The position numbers and the translations under genes were made by a program. Shown in pieces: positions 3,670 to 5,338 of a stretch of DNA of 5,338 bases. This stretch comes from Deltaproteobacteria bacterium (GTDB lineage Bacteria; Myxococcota; Myxococcia; SLRQ01). Every line of letters starts with the position of its first letter. Within the stretch, counting starts at the first letter, position 1. Location: positions 1 through 5,338 of the forward strand of contig SKWY01000063.1 of NCBI GenBank assembly GCA_007128675.1. Direction: 5' to 3'. The notes under the pieces are model-generated. The model did not search any database and had not been told where the DNA came from. It saw nothing but the letters and a program-made list of their open reading frames with translations.

Positions 3670-5338
3670 CTAGCTCCCAGGAGGACTCAACTGGTCGGCA
3701 TCATTTCTTCCCCAACACTCCACCTGACCGTCGCTTTGACGGATACCGCAGGTATGAAAGCCTCCCGCGCTCAGGCTTGTGAATGCGACGCCAGGGGGAG
3801 GCGTAAGCTGCTCGTAGTTGTTAGCGCCCCAACAGTACACCCGACCGTCGCTACGGATTCCGCAGGTATGAGAAGCAAAGCCTCTATGGCCCCCGGCGGT
3901 CACGCTTCCAAATCCGACGTTGCCATCCGGAGGGGTAGACTGGCCATGGTTGTCATCTCCCCAGCACAGCACATGATTGTCGCCTCGGCGAATACCACAG
4001 GTATGATTAGCTCCTGCGCTCAGGCTTGTGAATGCGACGCCAGAGGGAGGCATGGACTGCCCGGAGTCGTTATTGCCCCAACAGTGCGCCCAACCGTCGT
4101 TACAGATTCCACAGGTATGCATGCCGCCTGCGCTCAGGCTTCCGATTAAGACGCCAGGGGGAGGCGTAAGCTGCTCGTAGTTGTTAGCGCCCCAACATTG
4201 CGCCCGACCGTCGTCTTCGCGGATTCCGCACGTATGATTACCTCCTGCGCTCAGGCTTATGAATGCGACGTCTCTCGGAGGCGCGGACTCACCCGCCGCG
4301 TTATGGCCCCAACACCGTACTTGACCGTCGCTTTGACGGATACCACAGGTATGGAAGCCTCCCGCGCTCAGGCTTGTGAATGCGACGTCTTCGGGGGGCG
4401 AGGACTGCCCGTAGTAGTCATGGCCCCAACAGTACGCCCGACCGTCGCTACGGATTGCGCAGGTATGACCTGGTTCTCCTATTCCCGCACTAACTTGTGC
4501 GAACGAGAAGTCCCAGCAAGCACCATAGGAGCAGGGCTGATCGGCTGGGCACGTCTCCATGACAGTCCAATCGCATCCATCGGCATCGCATTGCACGACA
4601 TTGCCATCGGCATCGCAGTCGGTATCGCCTGGGTCACAGACAGCAGGCTCGGGATCGCAAGTCGGATAATCATATCCCTCCGGCGAAAGAAGGCCGTCGT
4701 TGCATTCCAGCGTTTGGCTTTCACAGGTTTCACCGCATGGTACGCTGGAGGACTCATAGCCTGTTACAGTTTCACCGTGAGGCAAGTAGCCTCCCCACGG
4801 CAGTTCGCAAGCATCGGGGCCCTCCGTTCCGCAGGTCCCATCGAAGCAGGGTTCATCTGCTGGGCACGTCTCTATGACAGTCCAATCGCATCCATCGGCG
4901 TCGCACTGCACGACATTGTCCTCGTCATCGCAGTCCCGAGCGCCCGCGCTGCAAACAGCGGGATCCGCGCTGCAGCTTTCGTACGTATAGGAGCCAGAAA
5001 GAACGCCGTTATTGCACTCCCGCGTCTCGCTCACGCAGGTCTGTCCGCACGACACACTGGAAGCCTGGTAAGCCGTTACGCTTGCTCCATGCGCGATCGT
5101 GCCTCCCCACGGAAGATCGCACCGGCCGGTGTCTTCGAAAACAATGCAGCCACCCTCCCCGTCACATTCACCGCTGTGGCCGCCCTCGACACAAGGCTCT
5201 CCCTCGGCACGCGGAACCGATACACAGGCTCCTTCGCTGCATTGTCCTCTCACACATGGTTCATCGAGGAAGAAGCAGGCATCATCATTGGTAGGGTCGC
5301 AGGACGAGGAGAGATGGATATCGGCATCTTCAAAGGCG
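3670..5338 (-). CDS. Cys-rich protein with two 'LPWGG' modules and seven RCC1-type repeats, 5' end outside window
   Basis: The frame is open to the window edge, giving 555 residues without the N-terminus; GTG 5253 is only an internal codon. Residues 1-74 are Cys-rich (DACFFLDEPCVRGQCSEGAC). Two modules follow at about 75-170 and 179-274. Each begins LPWGG, continues HGxxVTxYxxSSVxCGxxC and ExxxCxxGxLS, and ends NVVQCDADGCDWTVxETC. Seven RCC1-type repeats fill 279-555, each with SAGxxHTCGI and CWG motifs and a PP turn. Seven is the blade number of a complete RCC1 propeller, although these repeats are shorter (about 39 residues) than eukaryotic ones. Two conserved Cys per blade and the Cys-rich modules suggest an oxidising, extracellular location. 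A signal peptide or lipobox would be upstream and cannot be checked. The function is unknown; surface binding or adhesion is an inference. The protein ends at PPGS, directly after blade 7, with stop TAG at 3670-3672. Confidence 0.9.
   Translation of the reverse strand, partial: AFEDADIHLSSSCDPTNDDACFFLDEPCVRGQCSEGACVSVPRAEGEPCVEGGHSGECDGEGGCIVFEDTGRCDLPWGGTIAHGASVTAYQASSVSCGQTCVSETRECNNGVLSGSYTYESCSADPAVCSAGARDCDDEDNVVQCDADGCDWTVIETCPADEPCFDGTCGTEGPDACELPWGGYLPHGETVTGYESSSVPCGETCESQTLECNDGLLSPEGYDYPTCDPEPAVCDPGDTDCDADGNVVQCDADGCDWTVMETCPADQPCSYGACWDFSFAQVSAGIGEPGHTCAIRSDGRAYCWGHDYYGQSSPPEDVAFTSLSAGGFHTCGIRQSDGQVRCWGHNAAGESAPPRDVAFISLSAGGNHTCGIREDDGRAQCWGANNYEQLTPPPGVLIGSLSAGGMHTCGICNDGWAHCWGNNDSGQSMPPSGVAFTSLSAGANHTCGIRRGDNHVLCWGDDNHGQSTPPDGNVGFGSVTAGGHRGFASHTCGIRSDGRVYCWGANNYEQLTPPPGVAFTSLSAGGFHTCGIRQSDGQVECWGRNDADQLSPPGS
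3673..4503 (-). repeat. Seven RCC1-type coding repeats with near-identical DNA blocks
   Basis: This part of the gene encodes blades of about 38-44 residues. Some blocks are nearly identical at DNA level: 3725-3790 (blade 7) and 4322-4387 (blade 2) match at 64 of 66 bases, and 3787-3834 (blade 6) and 4150-4197 (blade 3) are identical over 48 bases. The matching blocks are not neighbours, which suggests segmental duplication or gene conversion among blades. Blade 6 has a short insertion (HRGFAS) before HTCGI. Confidence 0.88.
4516..5115 (-). repeat. Tandem duplication of a Cys-rich 'LPWGG' module
   Basis: Module 1 (5115-4828) and module 2 (4803-4516) start 312 bases apart. Their 3' blocks 4861-4918 and 4546-4603 match at 55 of 58 bases, and encode the QCDADGCDWTVxETCPA segment. 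Module 2 has one extra residue in the GxLS loop (GLLSPEGY against GVLSGSY). From memory, the LPWGG…VTxYxxSSVPxGxxC pattern recurs in secreted proteins of several Gram-negative groups, but I cannot attach a named domain to it. Confidence 0.8.

Noticed and set aside
3736..4149. Plus-strand open frame of 137 codons within the RCC1 repeats
   Set aside because: It is the antisense shadow of the repetitive coding sequence; its own repeats simply mirror the propeller blades.
4479..4757. Minus-strand open frame of 92 codons in another frame of the RCC1-repeat gene
   Set aside because: It overlaps the strongly supported Cys-rich module in a different frame and shows no family pattern.
5251..5253. GTG as the start of the RCC1-repeat gene
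   Set aside because: The same frame continues upstream to the window edge with Cys-rich sequence of the same style, so the gene is 5' incomplete here.

Overview
The window reads as an accessory region of a moderately GC-rich genome, probably a myxobacterium or a related (former delta-) proteobacterium. The main clue is a Cys-rich extracellular protein with RCC1-type repeats and 'LPWGG' modules, a style common in Myxococcota. This is a judgement from protein style, not a database match. Every gene or gene relic I can support lies on the minus strand, so the layout below also gives the reading direction, from right to left.

Right part (3670-5338): the 3' part of a large gene whose start lies beyond the window. 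Its product has a Cys-rich N-terminal stretch, two tandem 'LPWGG' Cys-rich modules of about 100 residues, and seven RCC1-type repeats of about 39 residues that could close one seven-bladed propeller. It is probably a secreted or surface protein.

Middle part (about 1700-3610): an ATPase gene of the AAA_14/DUF4143 type (2046-3188) lies between two sets of an 82-bp repeat, at 1702-1996 and 3497-3608, both in the same orientation. Directly upstream of the ATPase is a frameshifted relic of a small HicA-like protein (about 3219-3466). A good sigma70-like promoter sits inside the tail of this relic and is placed so that the ATPase mRNA would begin at or next to its ATG (leaderless).

Left part (1-1453): a second, clearly different AAA_14/DUF4143 ATPase (257-1453) ends within a few bases of a 5'-truncated fragment of an Rpn-like (transposase/nuclease-like) protein that runs off the left edge. 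The gap 1454-1701 holds a locally AT-rich patch, a possible -10 element and an 11-bp repeated word, but no recognisable gene.

No complete multi-gene system is visible. The most notable points are the 82-bp structured repeat family bracketing the ATPase, the junctions of both ATPase genes with relics of small toxin-like or nuclease-like genes, and the likely leaderless expression of one or both ATPases. These features fit a recombination-prone accessory locus; a joint function of the genes cannot be shown from this sequence.
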